A stretch of DNA of 64,000 bases from Thioclava electrotropha (GCF_002085925.2 NZ_CP053562.1:1716001-1780000); one strand, 5' to 3'. Counted from the stretch's first letter, positions 8,672 to 17,793 are shown. Program-made: numbers and translations. Notes: generated by a model not told the origin, from the letters alone.

Positions 8672-9454
8672 TCAGGTCCTGTCCAAGAAATCCTTCAGCA
8701 GCGCCGCGACAGCCTCGGGCTGCTCGTAACAGGGCAGGTGGCCCGCATTCGCGATCTCGTGGAACTCGGCGCCGCACAGCTCCGCCGTGCCGCGCACCAG
8801 ATCGGGCGGGGTCGAGGCGTCATCCGCACCCGTCATCGCCATCACCGGAAGTTTCAGCGCCCGTGTCGCCTCGGTCTGATCGGCCCCGGCAATCGCCGCG
8901 CAGCAGCCCGCATAGCCCTCGTCGGGCCCGCGTTCGAGCATGTTGCGGCAAAGCGTGAACTCCGCCGGGTGGGCCTCGGCGAAACCGGGCGCGAACCAAC
9001 GTGCGAGGATCGCATCGGAGATGCTTGCGATGCCGTCGCGGCGCACATTGGCGATCCGCTCGTTCCACATCTCGGGCGTGCCGATCTTGGCGGCGGTGTC
9101 CATCAGCACCAGCGCACGCAGAAGATCGGGGCGGCGCGCGGAGAGGTTCTGCCCGATCAGCCCGCCGATCGAGAGGCCGATAAAGGTCACATCCCGAAGC
9201 CCGAGCGCATCGCAGATCACGGCGGCATCGCCCGAGAGGTCCTCGATGCTGTAGGGGCCGGGCGGGCAATCGCTCAGCCCATGCCCGCGCTTGTCGAAGC
9301 GGATCAGCCGCAGTCCCTCGGGCAGATGCGGGATCAGCGCCTCCCAGAGCCGCAGATCGCTGCCGAGCGAATTGCCGAACATCACCACGCGCCCGTCGCG
9401 CGGGCCTTCGTCGAGAATGTGGAGCGTCACCCCGTCATGGGTCAGTGCGTGCAT
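8672..9454 (-). CDS. pcaD: 3-oxoadipate enol-lactonase
   Basis: 260-aa alpha/beta hydrolase that opens 3-oxoadipate enol-lactone to 3-oxoadipate, the step before PcaIJ. The nucleophile Ser is in FIGLSIGGLIGQ, the oxyanion region is MFGNSLGSDLRLW, and RFDKRGHGLSD and the C-terminal His in NAGHLPCYEQP are typical of PcaD. The ATG at 9454 follows a GAGGAGG-type ribosome site; the frame continues upstream without family resemblance. It faces pcaF (convergent) and has its own promoter with an ATAC-N7-GTAT site 54-68 bases upstream, suggesting LysR rather than PcaR control. Confidence 0.9.
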   Translation of the reverse strand: MHALTHDGVTLHILDEGPRDGRVVMFGNSLGSDLRLWEALIPHLPEGLRLIRFDKRGHGLSDCPPGPYSIEDLSGDAAVICDALGLRDVTFIGLSIGGLIGQNLSARRPDLLRALVLMDTAAKIGTPEMWNERIANVRRDGIASISDAILARWFAPGFAEAHPAEFTLCRNMLERGPDEGYAGCCAAIAGADQTEATRALKLPVMAMTGADDASTPPDLVRGTAELCGAEFHEIANAGHLPCYEQPEAVAALLKDFLDRT

Positions 9455-9507
9455 GAAAGCCTCCTCTTTGCGGGAGGTTGTAGCGCGCGGGACGGGGGAA
9501 GGAAAAC

Positions 9508-9522
9508 ATACCGCGGAGGTAT
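9508..9522. promoter_or_regulatory. ATAC-N7-GTAT LysR-type binding site upstream of pcaD
   Basis: A perfect ATAC-N7-GTAT, the consensus recognised by the BenM/CatM/CatR group of LysR activators, 54-68 bases before the pcaD start. A further GATACC follows about 20 bases upstream. Related sites occur before other genes of the island. Confidence 0.55.
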
Positions 9523-9742
9523 CGGGGATTACCCGGGTGATACCTGATGCGGAGGTGGCGCCGGGATCTACTGGCGCGGGGCGACCAGCCCCGGGCCGCG
9601 CCCGACCTCCCCCCGGGAGGGCGCATTGGCGAAGGCGTCGCGGGTATAACCGGTCTACGGGCTTGCGAGATAAAGCGCCAAGCCACAGAGCGCGTACAGC
9701 GCCCACCCGAGGTCGGGCGCGGCCCTTTCCGCACCAAAAACC

Positions 9743-9770
9743 AAAAAGGCCACCCCCGAGGGGATGGCCA
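9743..9770 (-). terminator. Rho-independent terminator of the catechol 2,3-dioxygenase operon
   Basis: On the minus strand a 10-bp stem GGCCATCCCC/GGGGGTGGCC with a short loop is followed by TTTTTGG. It starts 24 bases after the stop codon of the dioxygenase gene. Confidence 0.8.
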
Positions 9771-9793
9771 GTCTCCGAAATCGCGGAGAGGTA

Positions 9794-10807
9794 TTACTCG
9801 GCCGGCTCGGCCACGGTGTCCTTGGTTTCCGCCTCGGCCATCGCGGCCTCGACGATGGGCGTGCCATAGACGAAGAAGTCCTGCGGAAGCTCGCCGCCGA
9901 ACCAGACACCGCCGCCGTTGAAGAAGTTGCTCTCGTCCCAGGTCAGCGTCTTCCAGTCCGGGTCGAAGATCAGGTAGCCGGTATCGCCGAACAGCTCGAT
10001 GCGGTTGCCGCCGGGCTCGTAGACATACATGAAATAGGCCTGCGAGACGCCGTGCTTCGCCGGGCCCGCCTCGACCGTCACGTCGTATTCCTGCAAGATA
10101 TCGGCAAGGTCGAGCATCTGGCCCTGATTGCCATACCAGAAGGCGACATGGTGCAGACGGTTGCCGGGGCCAGCCTGATCCTTGGTGAAGGCGACCTCGT
10201 GCACCAGAGGGCTGACCGAGAACCACGCCGCCAGCTCGTCCGAGCCGCCGAAGACCACGTTCTCACGCTTCAGGAAGCCGAGATTGTCCTGCAGGAACTT
10301 GCCATTCTTGGTCACGTCCGAGCAGAGCAGATTGACATGGTCCAGACGACGTACCGGTACCCCGCGCAGCGGGCGCTTCTGGGCGCGCGAGAGCAGCTTC
10401 GATTTCAGCTCTGCCGGGGCCTCGTAATACTCGACCTCCCAGAACAGGTGCTGCTTGTGGCCGTCCGGCGTGGTGAATTCATAGGCGCGACCGTAGCCCT
10501 TGTGGCCCTCGACCCATTTCCCCGGATTGTCAGAGGCCTCGAGCACGGCCACGCGGCGCTCCAGTGCCTGCGGCGAGGAGGCGCGCCAACCGACCATGCC
10601 GATCCCGGCCTTGTCCGAGCGCGTCAGCTTCAGCGAGTGGTGATAGCGGTCCTCGTAGCCGCGCAGGTAGCAGGATTTGCCGTCATCCTCGGTGGGGGTC
10701 ATGCCCAGAACATCGTGGAAGAACCAGAAGCTTTCCTCGAATTTGGGGGTGAAAAGTTCGATGCAGGCAAGCTGCGCGACATCGTGGATCTGTTCCTGAA
10801 AGCTCAT
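9794..10807 (-). CDS. xylE: Catechol 2,3-dioxygenase (extradiol, type I)
   Basis: 337-aa two-domain vicinal oxygen chelate enzyme that cleaves catechol beside the diol to 2-hydroxymuconic semialdehyde. Metal ligands of the C-terminal domain are visible: His157 in RRLDHVNLL, a His at 219/220 in NRLHHVAFW, and Glu271 in GGNRIELFGD. The length is somewhat above the usual 300-315 aa because of a C-terminal tail rich in Ala and Glu. The 4-oxalocrotonate tautomerase gene lies 35 bases upstream, so they are one operon. It resembles DmpB/XylE and their catechol dioxygenase relatives; substrate range cannot be read from the sequence. Confidence 0.9.
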   Translation of the reverse strand: MSFQEQIHDVAQLACIELFTPKFEESFWFFHDVLGMTPTEDDGKSCYLRGYEDRYHHSLKLTRSDKAGIGMVGWRASSPQALERRVAVLEASDNPGKWVEGHKGYGRAYEFTTPDGHKQHLFWEVEYYEAPAELKSKLLSRAQKRPLRGVPVRRLDHVNLLCSDVTKNGKFLQDNLGFLKRENVVFGGSDELAAWFSVSPLVHEVAFTKDQAGPGNRLHHVAFWYGNQGQMLDLADILQEYDVTVEAGPAKHGVSQAYFMYVYEPGGNRIELFGDTGYLIFDPDWKTLTWDESNFFNGGGVWFGGELPQDFFVYGTPIVEAAMAEAETKDTVAEPAE

Positions 10808-10842
10808 GGTGTCCTCCCTAAAGCTCGATAAGGTGAATGCGG

Positions 10843-11100
10843 TCAGTTTGCGGGGGCCTTCTCGTGGCCGTTGGTCGGGGCTGTGCCGTTCGAGGCGGCG
10901 GCGGGTTGCTCGCTCGCTTCGACATATTTCGGCTCGCCCGCGACCGCGTAATGGCCCGAGCGCAGCTCGTTGAGCATGATCCGAACGGCCTGCGGCTTGA
11001 CGCCCAGCGTGTCGACCGCCGCGCGCGTGACCTCGCGCATCAGCGCTTCTTTCTGCGCCTCGGTGCGGCCTTCCATAAGGTTGATCTGGATTACCGGCAT
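10843..11100 (-). CDS. xylH: 4-oxalocrotonate tautomerase
   Basis: 85 aa. It ketonises 2-hydroxymuconate to 2-oxo-3-hexenedioate in the dehydrogenase branch of the meta pathway. Catalytic Pro sits directly after the start Met (MPVIQINLMEGRT), and Arg residues of the family follow. The core of about 60 residues is normal; about 25 residues of Ala/Pro/Asn-rich tail extend the C-terminus, which is unusual for this tautomerase. It is the first gene of the operon with catechol 2,3-dioxygenase. An ATAC-N7-GCAT site lies about 125 bases upstream. Confidence 0.88.
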   Translation of the reverse strand: MPVIQINLMEGRTEAQKEALMREVTRAAVDTLGVKPQAVRIMLNELRSGHYAVAGEPKYVEASEQPAAASNGTAPTNGHEKAPAN

Positions 11101-11224
11101 GACTGCTCCTCTGTCTCGGGACGCGCCCTCATTCCCCGCGTGTCGGGGCCTCCTCGGCGTGTCCGTGGACCGAGATTGGGGCAGAAAAGGCGATACGATC
11201 AAATACCATTTAGTCCGGGTTTCG

Positions 11225-11239
11225 ATACCGAAGGCGCAT
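11225..11239. promoter_or_regulatory. ATAC-N7-GCAT LysR-type site upstream of the tautomerase operon
   Basis: One mismatch from the ATAC-N7-GTAT consensus. It lies between the tautomerase gene (starting 11100) and the LysR gene (ending 11335). Nearby GATACG and AATACC words at 11192-11210 may be half sites. Confidence 0.45.
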
Positions 11240-11334
11240 CGCGCTGAATGTGGGGAACCCCTAAATAGGGCATGATTCAGCACCCGGGTTGCGTCCGGTC
11301 TGTCGCATGAAGAACGTTTCTCAAGTGGCGGAAT

Positions 11335-12222
11335 TTATTGACTTAAGCTGCGTGCGACTTCGAGGAAGTTCGCGACGATCGGGGACGTGTCACCCTCTCG
11401 GGAGATGCAGGAGATATCGACCCGCGCGGTCTCGCTCACATCACTGATCGGCAGGCACTTCACGCCCTCCATGATGACCGATGTGATCGATTGCGGAACG
11501 ACCGAGACGCCGAACCCCGCCGCCACCAGCGCCATCGCGGTGAAGCCGTCGCCCACGACCTGCGCGACATTGGGCGCGAACCCCGCCTCGTGGCAGAGCC
11601 CCGTGACCTTTTCGACGAACCCCTGCGCGCGGCTGGCGGGAAACAGCATCATCGGCTCGCGCGCCAGTTCCGACAGCGCGACGCTCTCGCGATCCGCGAA
11701 AAGCCCCGGATCGGGCACGACGATATAGAGCGGCTCCGAGGCCAGCTCCTCGATCGCCAGCCCCGGCACCGGCGTCAGCATCCGGTTGAAGCCCAGATCG
11801 ATCGAGCGGTTCTGCAGCCCCTCGATCTGCGCCAGCTTGTCGAGCGCGTGCATCACCACTTTCACATCCGGGTAGCGGCGTTTGAACTCGAGGATGATCC
11901 GCGGGATGAAGCTGAGGATCGCGGTGCCGAAAATCGCGATGTCGATCCGGCCGAGCCCGCCCTCGGACGCCCGGTGCACCCGGTCCGCCGCCTGATCGAG
12001 CAGCGCCGCGATGTTGCGCGCCTCATCGAGAAACAGCGCGCCCGCCTGCGTCAGCTCCACCCCGCGCGGCGTGCGGTTGAAAAGCTGCGCGCCGAGCTGT
12101 TCCTCCAGCGCCTGAATCTGGCGGGTGATCGGCGGCTGGGAGACATGAAGCCGCGCGGCCGCGCGGCCGAAATGCAGTTCCTCGGCCACGGCGATGAAAT
12201 AGCGAAGCTGGCGCAGGTTCAT
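11335..12222 (-). CDS. LysR-family transcriptional regulator (CatR/BenM-type)
   Basis: 295 aa. The N-terminal MNLRQLRYFIAVAEELHFG and the helix-turn-helix AARLHVSQPPITRQIQALEE are the LysR DNA-binding domain of the CatM/BenM/CatR subgroup. Residues from about 90 form the two-lobed effector domain with VGDGFTAMALVAAGFGVSVVP. It is co-directional with the dehydrogenase gene upstream and the tautomerase gene downstream. The nearest targets are the meta-pathway promoters that bear ATAC-N7-GNAT sites. The effector is not known. Confidence 0.88.
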   Translation of the reverse strand: MNLRQLRYFIAVAEELHFGRAAARLHVSQPPITRQIQALEEQLGAQLFNRTPRGVELTQAGALFLDEARNIAALLDQAADRVHRASEGGLGRIDIAIFGTAILSFIPRIILEFKRRYPDVKVVMHALDKLAQIEGLQNRSIDLGFNRMLTPVPGLAIEELASEPLYIVVPDPGLFADRESVALSELAREPMMLFPASRAQGFVEKVTGLCHEAGFAPNVAQVVGDGFTAMALVAAGFGVSVVPQSITSVIMEGVKCLPISDVSETARVDISCISREGDTSPIVANFLEVARSLSQ

Positions 12223-12270
12223 GGGTGTTCTCCCGGGCGCTCAGAGTGAGGCACAATCGCGAAGGGGGCA

Positions 12271-12400
12271 AGCAGGGCGCGCGGCGGCCCGTGGGGTGGC
12301 GCATCCCGACATATCAGCGGGTGCGCTTTATCCGTGCGGCTTCGCCCATCGCTCGAGCCACGCGCGCGGATGGCAAGGCGCCAGCCCGTGGGGACGGGCC
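12271..12400. repeat. Intergenic repeat element, copy B
   Basis: Between the LysR gene and the semialdehyde dehydrogenase gene. Positions 12271-12302 are identical to 8497-8528, and 12381-12400 match 8607-8626 with one difference. The spacing is the same in both copies, but the 78-base middle has drifted almost fully. The terminal inverted repeat is less well kept than in copy A. Confidence 0.65.
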
Positions 12401-12418
12401 GGCGCGCGAGGCTCACCC

Positions 12419-13885
12419 TCACAGCTTGAGGCAGAGGTTCGTCCGCTCGGTGTAGAATTCGAGCGAATGCACCCCGCCTTCTCGTCCGATCCCGGAGGAT
12501 TTCGAGCCTCCGAAGGCCGTGCGCAGGTCGCGCAGGAACCACGAATTGACCCAGACGAGACCCGCCTCCATCTGCCCGCCGACGCGATGGGCGCGGCTGA
12601 GATTTTCGGTGAGGATCGTGGCCGACAGTCCGTAATTGGTATCGTTGGCCATCGCGATCACCTCGTCTTCGCTGTCGAAGGGCTGGATGTGGCAGCAGGG
12701 GCCGAAGATCTCCTCGCGCACGATGGGGCTGTCCTCGGGCAGGCCGGTCCAGATCGTGGGCTCGACGAAGAAGCCCCCGTTGCGATAGTCGCCTTCGGGG
12801 AAGTCGGGAACGCCGCCGCCGGTGATGATCTGCGCCCCCAGATCGGCGGCCTTCTTGTAATAGCTCAGCACCTTTTCGCGATGCTCGGCCGAGATCAGCG
12901 GGCCGATGGTCGCGCCGTCGGTATCCGGGCCGCCTTGGATCAGAGCTTCCGCCCCTGCTTTCAGGCGGCTGACGAACTCGTCAAACACGGGCCGTTCGAC
13001 GTAAATCCGCTCGGTGCCCAGACAGACCTGCCCGGTATTGGCAAAGCACGAGCGCATCGTGACCTCGATCGCCTTGTCCATATCCGCATCGGCAAAGACG
13101 ATGGCGGGGTTCTTGCCGCCGAGTTCAAATGACACATCGCGCAGACCCACCGCGGCCTGTTTCATGATCGCCTCGCCGGTGCGGGTCTCGCCGGTGAATG
13201 TGATGCCGTCGACGCCCGGATGCTGGGTCAGCAATTCGCCCGCGCTGTCCGGCCCGAAACCGTGGATCACGTTATAGACGCCCTTCGGGATGCCCACCTC
13301 GTTCATCACCTCGCCCAGCAGGGTCGCGGTGGCGGGGCTTTCCTCGGAGGGCTTCACGACGACGGTGTTGCCGCAGGCCAGCGCCGGGCCGACTTTCCAC
13401 GTCATCAGCAGGAAGGGCGCGTTCCAGGGCGAGATCACCCCGATCACGCCTTTCGGACGGTGCAGTTCGAGATTGGCCGCGCCCGTGCCGTCGGGCGTAT
13501 CCATATGGAAATACTCGCCGCCCGTGTTCTTCAGCATCTCCGCGAAGATCCGGAAATTCGCCGCGCCGCGCGGGATTTCGACCTTTTCGGCAAAGCCGCG
13601 CGTGTGGCCGGTATCTTGCACTTCCGCTTCCATGAAATCGGCCTTGCGCGCATCGATCGCGTCGGCGAGCTTCATCAGCAGGTCGCAGCGTTGCGCCTTC
13701 GGCATCTTGCCCCAGGGGCCTTTCAGTGCCGCCTGTGCCGCCTCCACCGCGTCGTTCACATCCTCGGTCAGCGCCTCATGCACATCGGCGATCTTCTCGC
13801 CGGTGGACGGGGAAATCTTGTCGAAGGTCTTGCCCGATTGCGCGGCGCGGTATTCGCCGTCGATGAAGAGCTTATGCGTGGTCAT
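12419..13885 (-). CDS. dmpC: 2-hydroxymuconic semialdehyde dehydrogenase
   Basis: 488-aa NAD-dependent aldehyde dehydrogenase that oxidises 2-hydroxymuconic semialdehyde to 2-hydroxymuconate, giving the 4-oxalocrotonate branch. The catalytic Cys lies in NTGQVCLGTER, the general-base Glu in FELGGKNP, and the cofactor loop in SPWNAPFLL and FTGETRTG. C-terminal FGGSKSSGIGREGG is the family ending. The ATG at 13885 follows GGGAGGACGAT. The same frame stays open far upstream through the divergent promoter, but that part is not coding. DmpC/XylG and the betaine-aldehyde group are near relatives; the pathway context sets the call. Confidence 0.88.
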   Translation of the reverse strand: MTTHKLFIDGEYRAAQSGKTFDKISPSTGEKIADVHEALTEDVNDAVEAAQAALKGPWGKMPKAQRCDLLMKLADAIDARKADFMEAEVQDTGHTRGFAEKVEIPRGAANFRIFAEMLKNTGGEYFHMDTPDGTGAANLELHRPKGVIGVISPWNAPFLLMTWKVGPALACGNTVVVKPSEESPATATLLGEVMNEVGIPKGVYNVIHGFGPDSAGELLTQHPGVDGITFTGETRTGEAIMKQAAVGLRDVSFELGGKNPAIVFADADMDKAIEVTMRSCFANTGQVCLGTERIYVERPVFDEFVSRLKAGAEALIQGGPDTDGATIGPLISAEHREKVLSYYKKAADLGAQIITGGGVPDFPEGDYRNGGFFVEPTIWTGLPEDSPIVREEIFGPCCHIQPFDSEDEVIAMANDTNYGLSATILTENLSRAHRVGGQMEAGLVWVNSWFLRDLRTAFGGSKSSGIGREGGVHSLEFYTERTNLCLKL

Positions 13886-13935
13886 ATCGTCCTCCCGTGA
13901 GCCACCTTTTGGGCGACAAGCTAGGCAACCCGGCC

Positions 13936-14050
13936 GATACGCTCCAATGCTTTTGTATCCCGCACGCGATACCGTTTTTGCATGATGCCGCATCGGGGTG
14001 CGATGCAAAACCCGTATCAAGCCCGGTCCGTCAAAGTATTGGAGCGTATC
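13936..14050. promoter_or_regulatory. Two-fold symmetric divergent promoter with paired LysR-type sites
   Basis: GATACGCTCCAAT (13936-13948) is repeated inverted at 14038-14050. Inside, GATACCGTTTTTGCAT (13968-13983) pairs with ATGCAAAACCCGTATC (14003-14018), 14 of 16 positions. Both pairs share the centre at 13993. Each inner arm contains an ATAC-N7-GCAT LysR-type site. The region separates the divergent dehydrogenase gene and dmpE-H-F-G operon, so each side appears to have the same promoter module in mirror image. Confidence 0.7.
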
Positions 14051-14134
14051 GCGCCGCCGTCTTAGCCTTGATCCGGAGGCAGCCCGTATCGGTTTCACGT
14101 GACCGACGCAGATGAGGGCCGCGACGGAGGACAT

Positions 14135-14935
14135 ATGCTGGACAGCACCAAGATCGAGAGCTTGGGCGATGCGCTGTATGACGCGCTGCGCTCGGGCCGA
14201 CCGACCCAGAAAATCAGCGCGCTCGAACCCGAGAGCGACATCGAGGACGCCTATCGCATCCAGTTGCGGATGCTGAAGCGGCGTCTGGAGGCGGGCGACG
14301 CGGTCGTCGGCAAGAAGATCGGCCTGACGAGCCGTGCCATTCAGGACGCGCTCGGCGTCTACCAGCCCGATTTCGGGCAGGTGACGAAGCGGATGCTGTT
14401 CGAGGATGGCGCGACGATCGACCTGTCGAAACTGATGCAGCCGCGTTTGGAGGGCGAGCTGGCCTTCCGCCTGAAGGAAGACCTGATCGGGCCGGGCGTG
14501 ACCGTGACCGACGTGATCCGCGCCACCGATTACGTGACGCCCTGTTTCGAGATCGTAGATACGCGTTTCGAGGATTGGAAGATCAAGATTCAGGACACTG
14601 TGGCCGATAACGCGTCCTGCGGCGTGTTCGTGCTGGGCGAGGCCAAGGCCGATCCGCGCGATCTGGACCTGAGCCTCGCAGGCATGGTGATCGAGAAGAA
14701 CGGCGAAGTGGTCGCGACAGGGGCCGGGGCTGCGGTGCAGGGCTCGCCGGTGATGGCGGTCGCGTGGCTCGCCAATACGCTCGGGCGTCTGGGGATCCCG
14801 CTGAAAGCCGGGGAGATCATCCTGTCGGGCGCGCAGGCGCCGCTGCTGGCTGTCACGGATGGCGATCATTTCACTTGCGAGATCGCGGGCATCGGCGCGT
14901 GCGAGATGCGTTTTGCCGGGAGGGCGATGGTATGA
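14135..14935 (+). CDS. dmpE: 2-oxopent-4-enoate hydratase
   Basis: 266 aa. It adds water to 2-hydroxypenta-2,4-dienoate to give 4-hydroxy-2-oxovalerate. Motifs of the hydratase/decarboxylase family: VGKKIGLTSRAIQDALG, metal-binding region QPRLEGELAF, and WKIKIQDTVADNASCG, which matches DmpE/XylJ rather than the decarboxylase. The ATG at 14135 follows GGAGG; an upstream ATG-like start at 14099 lacks a ribosome site. The stop overlaps the next gene (ATGA). The two enzymes form a complex in known meta pathways. Confidence 0.9.
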   Translation: MLDSTKIESLGDALYDALRSGRPTQKISALEPESDIEDAYRIQLRMLKRRLEAGDAVVGKKIGLTSRAIQDALGVYQPDFGQVTKRMLFEDGATIDLSKLMQPRLEGELAFRLKEDLIGPGVTVTDVIRATDYVTPCFEIVDTRFEDWKIKIQDTVADNASCGVFVLGEAKADPRDLDLSLAGMVIEKNGEVVATGAGAAVQGSPVMAVAWLANTLGRLGIPLKAGEIILSGAQAPLLAVTDGDHFTCEIAGIGACEMRFAGRAMV

Positions 14936-15738
14936 GCCTCGATCAACCGAAGACCGTCGATGAGGAAGCGATTATCCGCATGGCCGAGCGCGTCGAGACC
15001 GCGCAGCGCTACGCGGTGCCGATCCGCAAGCTGACCGAGGATTACCCCGATCTGACCATCGCCGACGCCTATCGCGTTCAGACCGCGCTGCGCCGCAATC
15101 TGGAGAAGAAAGGCGAGCGGGTAATCGGTTGGAAAGCAGGCCTGACCTCGAAGCCGAAAATGGCGCAGATGGGGGTCTCGACCCCCGGCGTGGGCTTCCT
15201 GACCGACGCGATGGAGCGTCCGGCGAACTCGAAGATCACCGTCAGTGACATGATCCACCCGCGCGTCGAGGCCGAGATCGCTTTTGTCACCAACAAGGAG
15301 CTGTCGGGCAAGGTCACGCGCGACGAGGTGCTGGCTGCCACCGATTATGTCCAGCCCGCGCTGGAGGTGATCGACTCGCGCTTCACCGGGTTCAAGTTCG
15401 ATCTGGAATCGGTGCTGGCCGATAATTCCAGCTCGGCCCGCTATGTGCCGGGCGGGAGGATGATCCGCCCTGACGCGCTCGATCTGCGGACCGTGGGCGT
15501 CGTGTTGGAGCATAACGGCGAGATCGCCGAGATCGGCGCGGGCGCCGAGGTGCTGGGCCACCCCGCCGAGGCGATCGCGATGCTGGTCGGCGTTCTCGAT
15601 GACATGGGTGAGGTTCTACCTGAGGGCAGCTTCGTGATGGCCGGCGCGATCACCGCCGCCGTGGCCGTCAAACCCGGCGATTCCATCACCGCGAGATTTT
15701 ACGAGATGGGCTCGATCACGGTGACCTTCACCGAGTGA
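14932..15738 (+). CDS. dmpH: 4-oxalocrotonate decarboxylase
   Basis: 268 aa, paralogous to the gene before it. It decarboxylates 2-oxo-3-hexenedioate to 2-hydroxypenta-2,4-dienoate. Subfamily motifs are [30 protein letters not shown] and [19 protein letters not shown], matching DmpH/XylI. It starts inside the stop of dmpE, which fits the physical channeling between decarboxylase and hydratase. Normal length for the family. Confidence 0.9.
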   Translation: MSLDQPKTVDEEAIIRMAERVETAQRYAVPIRKLTEDYPDLTIADAYRVQTALRRNLEKKGERVIGWKAGLTSKPKMAQMGVSTPGVGFLTDAMERPANSKITVSDMIHPRVEAEIAFVTNKELSGKVTRDEVLAATDYVQPALEVIDSRFTGFKFDLESVLADNSSSARYVPGGRMIRPDALDLRTVGVVLEHNGEIAEIGAGAEVLGHPAEAIAMLVGVLDDMGEVLPEGSFVMAGAITAAVAVKPGDSITARFYEMGSITVTFTE

Positions 15739-15760
15739 TCCCGAGCCAAGGAGGTTCAAG

Positions 15761-16678
15761 ATGAACAAGATCAAATGTGCCCTGATCGGGTCGGGCAATA
15801 TCGGCACCGATCTGATGTTCAAGCTGCTGCGCTCGGAGGTGCTGGAGCCGGTCTGGATGGTCGGCATCGACCCCGCTTCCGACGGCCTCAAGCGCGCCAA
15901 GGACAAGGGGCTGAAAGTCACCCATGAGGGTGTCGACGGGCTGCTGCCCCATGTCGAGGCAGACGGTATCCAGATCGCGTTCGATGCCACCTCGGCCTAT
16001 GTCCATGCCGAGAACTCGCGCAAGCTCAACGAGTTGGGCGTGTTCATGGTCGACCTGACGCCCGCCGCGATCGGCCCCTTATGCGTGCCGCCGGTGAACC
16101 TTGGCGATCTGGCGAAAGCGACGCCGATGAACGTCAACATGATCTCCTGCGCGGGTCAGGCGACGATCCCGATCGTTTCCGCCGTGGGCGCGGTGCAGAG
16201 CGTCGAATATGCCGAGATCATCGCCTCGCTCAGCTCGAAATCCATCGGGCCGGGCACGCGGGCGAACCTTGATGAATTCACCTTCACCACCTCGAACGCG
16301 ATCGAGAAGGTGGGCGGTGCGAAGAAGGGCAAGGCACTCGCCATCATCAACCCCGCCGACCCGCCGATGATCATGCGCAACACGATCTATTGCGAAGTCG
16401 ATGGCGAGCCGGACAGGGAGGCGATCACCAAATCCGTCAAGGAGATGATCGCGCAGGTCCAGAAATACGTCCCCGGCTACAAGCTGGTGAACGGCCCCGA
16501 TTTCGACGGCAATCGCGTCGCGGTCTTCATGGAGGTCGCAGGGCTTGGCGACTACCTGCCGACCTATGCGGGCAATCTCGACATCATGACGGCGGCGGCG
16601 GCGCGCACCGCCGAGATGTTCGCTGAACGGATCCTCGACGGGTCGATGGAACTCAAGAAACTGGAGCCGGCACAATGA
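15761..16678 (+). CDS. dmpF: Acetaldehyde dehydrogenase (acylating)
   Basis: 305 aa. It converts acetaldehyde, NAD and CoA to acetyl-CoA. Nucleotide-binding [14 protein letters not shown] is at the N-terminus and the catalytic Cys130 lies in [10 protein letters not shown]. It overlaps the aldolase gene by 4 bases; the two proteins form a channeling bifunctional complex in related pathways. A good GGAGG ribosome site lies before the ATG. Normal length. Confidence 0.93.
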   Translation: MNKIKCALIGSGNIGTDLMFKLLRSEVLEPVWMVGIDPASDGLKRAKDKGLKVTHEGVDGLLPHVEADGIQIAFDATSAYVHAENSRKLNELGVFMVDLTPAAIGPLCVPPVNLGDLAKATPMNVNMISCAGQATIPIVSAVGAVQSVEYAEIIASLSSKSIGPGTRANLDEFTFTTSNAIEKVGGAKKGKALAIINPADPPMIMRNTIYCEVDGEPDREAITKSVKEMIAQVQKYVPGYKLVNGPDFDGNRVAVFMEVAGLGDYLPTYAGNLDIMTAAAARTAEMFAERILDGSMELKKLEPAQ

Positions 16679-17751
16679 CTCGAGAAAGCGTGATCCAACA
16701 GAAAGTGAAATCCGGCCTCGAGGGCCGCAAGGTCAAGCTGCACGACATGTCCCTGCGCGACGGGATGCATGCCAAGCGCGAGCAGATCCCGGTCGAGATG
16801 ATGGTCAAGATCGCCAAGGGTCTGGACGCGGCGGGCGTACCTTACATGCAGATCACCCATGGCGCGGGTCTGGGTGGCAACTCGATCCAGCATGGCCGCG
16901 CGTTGGCGTCGAACGCGGAATATATCTCGGCGGTGGCCGAGGTGGTGAAGCAGGCCACGATCTCGGTCCTGCTGATCCCCGGTCTGGGCACGATGAAGGA
17001 GCTCGAAGAGGCTTACACCTGCGGCGCGCGCTCGGTCCATGTCGCGACCCATTGCACCGAGGCCGACACCTCACCGCAGCATATCGCCTTCGCGCGCAAG
17101 CTCGGGATGGATGCGTCGGGCTTTTTGATGATGTCGCACCTGAACTCGGCCGAGGGGCTGACCGAACAGGCGCTCCTGATGGAGAGCTATGGCGCCAACA
17201 CTGTCTATGTCACGGACTCGGCGGGCGCGATGCTGACCCATGAGGTCACCCATGCGATCTCGATGATGCGCGATGCGCTGAAACCGGAAACCGAGATCGG
17301 CTTCCACGGTCACCACAATCTCGGCCTCGGCATCGCGAATTCCATCGCCGCCATTGGCGCGGGCGCAACCCGGATCGACGCCTCGCTGGCGGGCCTCGGC
17401 GCAGGCGCGGGCAATGCGCCGATCGAGGTGCTGGCCGCTGTCTGCGACCGGATGGAGATCGAGACGGGCTCGGATACCTTCGCGCTGATGGATCTGGCCG
17501 AGGATGTCGTAGTCCCGTTCATGGATCACGTCGTGCGCGCCGACCGCGAGGCGCTGACGCTGGGCTTTGCCGGGGTCTATTCGACTTTCCTGCTGCCCGC
17601 GAAACGCGCAGGCGAGCGCTTCGGCATCCCGGCGCGCGACATCCTCGTGGAACTCGGCCGCAAGAAGATGATCGGCGGTCAGGAAGACATGATCCAGGAC
17701 ACGGCGATGACCATGGCCCGCGAACGCGGCCTGCTGAAGGAGAGCGCCTGA
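16675..17751 (+). CDS. dmpG: 4-hydroxy-2-oxovalerate aldolase
   Basis: 358 aa. It splits 4-hydroxy-2-oxovalerate to pyruvate and acetaldehyde, the last carbon-carbon cleavage of the meta route. [16 protein letters not shown] is the metal and substrate-binding DxxLRDG motif of HMG-CoA lyase-like aldolases, and [14 protein letters not shown] holds the metal-binding His pair. It is translationally coupled to the acetaldehyde dehydrogenase upstream. A strong hairpin lies just after the stop. Confidence 0.93.
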   Translation: MTRESVIQQKVKSGLEGRKVKLHDMSLRDGMHAKREQIPVEMMVKIAKGLDAAGVPYMQITHGAGLGGNSIQHGRALASNAEYISAVAEVVKQATISVLLIPGLGTMKELEEAYTCGARSVHVATHCTEADTSPQHIAFARKLGMDASGFLMMSHLNSAEGLTEQALLMESYGANTVYVTDSAGAMLTHEVTHAISMMRDALKPETEIGFHGHHNLGLGIANSIAAIGAGATRIDASLAGLGAGAGNAPIEVLAAVCDRMEIETGSDTFALMDLAEDVVVPFMDHVVRADREALTLGFAGVYSTFLLPAKRAGERFGIPARDILVELGRKKMIGGQEDMIQDTAMTMARERGLLKESA

Positions 17752-17758
17752 CGAGACC

Positions 17759-17793
17759 CTTTCCGCGCGTCGGTCCCAACGGTGCGCGGAAAG
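17759..17793 (+). terminator. Stem-loop after the dmpEHFG genes
   Basis: Perfect 10-bp inverted repeat CTTTCCGCGC/GCGCGGAAAG with a 15-base loop. No T-run follows, so it may slow RNA decay or partly end transcription before the outer-membrane protein gene instead of acting as a full terminator. Confidence 0.5.

Larger units (their letters stand above)
9455..9793. other. Gap between pcaD and catechol 2,3-dioxygenase genes
   Basis: 339 bases. The part next to pcaD holds a LysR-type site (9508-9522) and a second GATACC at 9537-9544. The part next to the dioxygenase gene holds its terminator (9743-9770). Between them is GC-rich DNA with short inverted repeats and no gene I can support. Confidence 0.6.

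Noticed and set aside
9655..9909. Short minus-strand frame ending in a membrane-helix-like stretch
   Set aside because: It runs through the end of the dioxygenase gene and the terminator, and has no ribosome site.
10843..11100. Possible muconolactone isomerase (catC)
   Set aside because: The protein begins with Met-Pro and shows the tautomerase pattern, so it is 4-oxalocrotonate tautomerase.
12419..14869. Much longer dehydrogenase reading frame reaching past the divergent promoter
   Set aside because: The dehydrogenase family N-terminus and ribosome site are at 13885; the rest crosses operator repeats and the opposite gene.
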